From Acidobacteriaceae bacterium (GTDB lineage Bacteria > Acidobacteriota > Terriglobia > Terriglobales > Acidobacteriaceae), in NCBI GenBank assembly GCA_025462785.1, contig JAOAPG010000355.1, forward strand, positions 1 through 18,555: a DNA stretch of 18,555 nucleotides, in the 5' to 3' direction. The notes beneath the pieces were generated by a model. The model was not told the DNA's origin. It saw only the letters and a program-made list of their open reading frames with translations, and ran no database searches. Below, piece by piece: positions 15,770 to 18,555 of this stretch (positions are counted from its first letter, which is position 1; every line of letters starts with the position of its first letter). Made by a program: the position numbers and the translations under genes.

Positions 15770-17407
15770 ATGTACTCCAATGAAGACATTCAAAAGACCG
15801 CAACACGGAAAGCAGTCGGAGCCGCTCTCGTTTTAACCGGCGCTATGCTACTAGGCCTGCCTGCTCGTGCTCAACAGATGTCGGGCAGCTCTAGTACCGA
15901 TACTAGTGCATCGCCAAGCCAGCCCAGCCCAACGGATCAGGAGTTAGTAAAAGAACTTGATGCCATGAAAAAACGCATTGAGCAGCTGGAAACACAGCTG
16001 GCCAATAAAAAGCCACAGGAGCAGCCGCCTTCCGGGGCGCAACTTCCTACAAAGACAGACGAGACCCAGCCGAAGATGGATGACTCGCAGTCATCGACCG
16101 CGATTGCCAAAGGACAATCGACTCCAGCCGAAACAAAGCCTGGCAAGGAGGCGCCATTTGCATTTGCTGACTGGACGTGGCTGAACGGCAATGCGCGAAC
16201 GAAAACCCCAGCTTTCGATTCGAAATTCTTTACACCAGAAATAAGAGCCGACGTTGATTACATCTACGATTTCAACCATCCGAAAGACGACACAATCGGC
16301 GGATCAAGCGAGGTTTTTCGATCTAATGAAGTTCAGGTTACACAACTCGGCGTGGGAGGCGACTTCCATTATGACAACGTTCGCGCCCGACTGATGACCC
16401 AGTTCGGCATGTATTCCACCACAACACCGCGCAACGATGCCAGCCCGGCACGCGGACAATGGCAGCTCGCCGATGCCTACCGCTACGTTTCGGAAGCCTA
16501 CGGTGGATACCACTTCGATGCGCTACATGGAGTCAATGTTGATGCTGGAATCTTCATGTCTTACGTCGGGCTTTTCAGTTACTACAACTTTGACAATTGG
16601 GCCTACCAGCCCTCTTACGTTTCTTCGAACACGCCATGGTTCTTCAATGGTGTACGAGTTCAGATCTTTCCCACCGCCCATCTAAAGATTGAGCCGTGGT
16701 TCGTCAATGGATGGCAGGCCTATGGTCGATTCAACAATCGGCCAGGGATTGGAGGTCAAATCCTATGGCGGCCGAATGGCTGGTTTGAGGTACTCGGAAA
16801 TCAATATGCCCTAGGGGAAGACACGTTAAACAACCCAGGCAGGGTGCGTTATCACACAGACGACAGCATCCAGGTCAAGTACTACGACAACCCTCTCAAG
16901 TTTCTTGACAAGGCAGCTTTCTCATTGACTGGCGATCTGGGATGTGAACACGGCGGCGGTGTGAGTTGTTGGGGAAATTCTGCGAAAGGACCGAAGCAGG
17001 CTTTTTTGGGTTTTATGCTTTACAACCGCTTATGGTTCGACAAAGACCGATACGGATTCACCCTCGGGGGCGGCAAGATCAATAATCCTGGGCGCTATCT
17101 AGTGCTCTTGCCCCCAATTAACGGAGCAACCGCAACTTCAGGAACTCCGTACTTCACACAGAATCCCGGAGATCCCTATAAGGCTTGGGATGCATCCGCC
17201 ACGTTCGATTACATGCCCAGCCAGTACATTACTTTCCGCTGGGAATTTGATCATCGCGCGGCGAATGTCCCGTATTTTTCCGGCCGCGGTGGTATTACGC
17301 CTCCGGGGGGCAACACGGGCGCGCCTGGATCATTTGTTCCCGAATTTACTCCAGATCTAGTCAGGGATGAAAACCGGCTCGATCTGGCGATACTGGTCCA
17401 ATTCTGA
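15770..17407 (+). CDS. outer-membrane beta-barrel porin, OmpL-like (BBP2 type)
   Basis: With the ATG at 15770 the protein has 545 residues. This start has a strong GGAGGA 9 nt upstream and is followed by a typical signal peptide with cleavage expected after PARA (residue 34). The upstream in-frame ATG 15602 is less likely. After cleavage comes a Ser/Thr-rich stretch, a short coiled coil (about 57-80, LVKELDAMKKRIEQLETQL) and a Pro/Gln/Lys-rich linker, then from about residue 130 a barrel rich in alternating aromatic strands (FAFADWTWLNGNAR, YVGLFSYYNF, LKIEPWFVNGWQ). The last residue is phenylalanine (LAILVQF), the usual outer-membrane assembly signal. The pattern matches putative beta-barrel porin-2 proteins, which I recall being found beside kdp genes in Acidobacteriota. 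It probably admits ions or small solutes. It lies behind the 15165-15208 operator. Confidence 0.82.
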   Translation: MYSNEDIQKTATRKAVGAALVLTGAMLLGLPARAQQMSGSSSTDTSASPSQPSPTDQELVKELDAMKKRIEQLETQLANKKPQEQPPSGAQLPTKTDETQPKMDDSQSSTAIAKGQSTPAETKPGKEAPFAFADWTWLNGNARTKTPAFDSKFFTPEIRADVDYIYDFNHPKDDTIGGSSEVFRSNEVQVTQLGVGGDFHYDNVRARLMTQFGMYSTTTPRNDASPARGQWQLADAYRYVSEAYGGYHFDALHGVNVDAGIFMSYVGLFSYYNFDNWAYQPSYVSSNTPWFFNGVRVQIFPTAHLKIEPWFVNGWQAYGRFNNRPGIGGQILWRPNGWFEVLGNQYALGEDTLNNPGRVRYHTDDSIQVKYYDNPLKFLDKAAFSLTGDLGCEHGGGVSCWGNSAKGPKQAFLGFMLYNRLWFDKDRYGFTLGGGKINNPGRYLVLLPPINGATATSGTPYFTQNPGDPYKAWDASATFDYMPSQYITFRWEFDHRAANVPYFSGRGGITPPGGNTGAPGSFVPEFTPDLVRDENRLDLAILVQF

Positions 17408-17445
17408 GCACGTTTGGAGGGTTAAAGGCAGAGGAGGAAAACAGT

Positions 17446-17805
17446 ATGAGCAAGTTAGCGATTTTCGTACTTATATATTTCGTGAGCGCCTCGACGGTTT
17501 TATTTGCTGTGGCAGTCTCTTCTCAATCATCAGCAGGTAACGTCACACTCACGGGCACCGTGAGCTGCGCAAAGTGTGTCGGTACCCGGCCACTGCCTAA
17601 GGGCTACACCAGATGGAGTTGGGCACTGGCGTCAGTGAAAAATGGTGATAATGTCGTGTTCGTTGTAGGCAACCAAACTTTCACCCTGAAGGGTGATCGA
17701 GATCAACTCTTGAAATATATGGAAGACAAAGCGACGATTACGGGAGATCTGCAAGGGCCAACACTGGTCGTGCAGACGATTACTTCTCCAAAGAAAAACA
17801 AGTAG
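17446..17805 (+). CDS. small secreted protein with a CxxC motif, function unknown
   Basis: A 119-residue protein with a signal peptide (hydrophobic residues 5-24, cleavage near SSQSSAG) and a compact strand-rich mature part. Two cysteines lie in VSCAKCVG (about 40-47), followed by GYTRWSWALASVKNGDNVVFVVGNQTFTLKGDRDQLLKYMEDKATITGDL, summarised as a small beta-barrel-like domain of about 75 residues. I recall similar short exported proteins in acidobacteria but cannot name a characterised family. AGGAGG sits 8 nt before the ATG, a very strong ribosome site. It starts 38 bp after the porin stop codon, so it is probably in the same transcript. The paired cysteines could form a disulfide or bind a metal or haem; there is no CxxCH, so it is not a c-type cytochrome. 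Confidence 0.8.
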   Translation: MSKLAIFVLIYFVSASTVLFAVAVSSQSSAGNVTLTGTVSCAKCVGTRPLPKGYTRWSWALASVKNGDNVVFVVGNQTFTLKGDRDQLLKYMEDKATITGDLQGPTLVVQTITSPKKNK

Positions 17806-18012
17806 CTGAAAATTATAGCGAGGGCCCGAGCCTTCGATGCCAATCGCAAGCTCGGACACCTTCGTTGTCCCATCCAAAGTTTACAGTTGAGATTTACGCC
17901 AAGCCTGCTGTAATCCAAGTGACTCCAGCATCACCGAGAGATGTCTTGATTTTTTCTAGCGTTGCTCTTCGATATCACTCGCTTATCCCATTCATAACAA
18001 ATTTGAATGCAC
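17806..18012. other. intergenic region, mostly featureless
   Basis: First part of the 346-bp gap between the secreted protein gene and the TonB receptor. CCGAGC (17826-17831) and GCTCGG (17850-17855) can pair around an 18-nt loop, but no T-run follows. No gene or RNA recognised. The second part holds the repeat tetrad listed separately. Confidence 0.45.
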
Positions 18013-18056
18013 GTTTTACGGTAATTTTATGGACTTCTTACGCGCTTCTTATGGCT
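18013..18056 (+). promoter_or_regulatory. second tetrad of 11-bp direct repeats, probable KdpE operator of the TonB receptor
   Basis: Consecutive 11-mers GTTTTACGGTA, ATTTTATGGAC, TTCTTACGCGC and TTCTTATGGCT begin at 18013, 18024, 18035 and 18046. TTA occurs at positions 4-6 of each, with the A at 18018, 18029, 18040 and 18051, followed by a pyrimidine and G. This is the same motif, period and copy number as at 15165-15208; the last unit of both ends CTTATGGCT or TTTATGGCT. A -10 at the same 7-bp distance would be TAACGT (18064), which is poor. Confidence 0.65.
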
Positions 18057-18151
18057 CAAGGTCTAACGTGGGCCACTTGTAACTGCCATGCTGCAGACGG
18101 CGTGGCACAGTGCTCCTCACCCAAAAGACGCAATTAGAGGAGGACCATACG

Positions 18152-18555
18152 ATGTTGCGGCGAGCCTTAATAGTTTCACTCGCGATCTCGATGATGACGC
18201 ACTGCGCACTCGGCCAATCAACTTTTGGAACCATTGTGGGTGTTGTGAAGGATCCGGGAGGATTGGTTGTGGCCGGGGCGCCAGATCAATTATCGAATCT
18301 AGATGATAAGTCGAGCCGCGACGCTGTTGCTGACGGCGATGGGTGGTTTCAGTTCCTTAATGTGAAACCGGGTAAGTATGCAGTTGAGGTTCAAGCGAGC
18401 GCTTTCGCTGGATTCAAGATGCCTTCAGTGCAGCTCGACGCCAGGCAAACTTTGCGCGTGGATGTTGCTCTCAAGCTGGCAGGGAACTCGGAGGTTGTTG
18501 AAGTCTCGGATCAAGCCCCAGTGATCAACACCGAGAGTGCCACAATCGGCGACAC
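18152..18555 (+). CDS. TonB-dependent receptor, Oar-like, N-terminal part (3' truncated by the window)
   Basis: The first 134 residues of a large outer-membrane transporter. A signal peptide (MLRRALIVSLAISMMTHCALGQ) precedes a carboxypeptidase-regulatory-like beta-sandwich domain: GTIVGVVKDPGGLVVAGA, then DGDGWFQFLNVKPGKYAVEV and LDARQTLRVDVALKLAG. The following EVVEVSDQAPVINTESATIGD is the usual lead-in to the TonB plug domain. Such Oar-type receptors are a large acidobacterial family, normally about 1000-1200 residues, that import polymers, peptides or metal complexes using energy from TonB. The substrate is not deducible from this part. GAGGAGGA lies about 10 nt before the ATG. The insertion point AGAPDQLSNLDDKSS deviates slightly from the common GA-T-VTL-TN pattern. 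It has its own upstream repeat tetrad at 18013-18056, so it is probably controlled apart from the preceding gene. Confidence 0.87.
   Translation, partial: MLRRALIVSLAISMMTHCALGQSTFGTIVGVVKDPGGLVVAGAPDQLSNLDDKSSRDAVADGDGWFQFLNVKPGKYAVEVQASAFAGFKMPSVQLDARQTLRVDVALKLAGNSEVVEVSDQAPVINTESATIGD

Noticed and set aside
17826..17855. Inverted repeat CCGAGC/GCTCGG as a terminator
   Set aside because: The loop is 18 nt, the stem only 6 bp, and there is no T-run afterwards.
17865..18137. 90-codon open frame between the secreted protein and the TonB receptor
   Set aside because: No ribosome site, no coherent protein features, and it runs across the 11-bp repeat array, which explains the sequence better.

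Overview
The window looks like chromosomal DNA of a member of the Acidobacteriota (probably Terriglobia). This is inferred from overall style rather than a marker gene: an Oar-like TonB-dependent receptor with an N-terminal carboxypeptidase-regulatory-like domain, a YpdA-family reductase (the bacillithiol type), a KdpD split into two genes, and mixed, moderately GC-rich coding sequence with short intergenic gaps. No tRNA, rRNA, CRISPR array, insertion sequence or phage gene was seen.

Layout. 1-89 is the 3' end of an unknown gene. 151-3096 encodes a large exported or membrane-anchored protein with two pectate-lyase-superfamily beta-helix modules (GH55-like) and a C-terminal beta-propeller-like region. 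3097-3395 appears empty. Class II fumarase (minus) and a YpdA-like flavin reductase (plus, TTG start) diverge from a 182-bp region with two extended -10 promoters. A frataxin/CyaY-like gene (minus) converges on ypdA across a small tandem repeat and diverges from an MFS exporter (6574-7893). A minus-strand block then carries, in transcription order, a KdpD-type sensor kinase, ribosomal protein S1, a sugar-porter MFS protein and pterin-4a-carbinolamine dehydratase.

The right third is the most interesting part. KdpD is in two pieces. The ATP-binding/Usp input half (13147-14277) is followed closely by kdpE (14295-14996). The membrane, GAF and kinase half (11623-13059) is transcribed divergently from an 87-bp gap. 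Downstream of kdpE are a small unknown gene (15246-15509), an OmpL-like beta-barrel porin (15770-17407), a small secreted Cys-containing protein (17446-17805) and the start of a TonB-dependent receptor (18152 to the window edge).

The main discovery candidate is regulatory. Four consecutive 11-bp direct repeats with consensus NTYTTAYGGNN lie before the small gene/porin unit (15165-15208). A second tetrad with the same consensus and period lies before the TonB receptor (18013-18056). Eleven-bp direct repeats are the usual target of OmpR/PhoB-family regulators, and the E. coli kdp operator, as I recall it, has TTTATA and TTTACA 11 bp apart. I therefore infer that KdpE controls two outer-membrane proteins here, in a locus where the kdpFABC pump genes are not present within the window.
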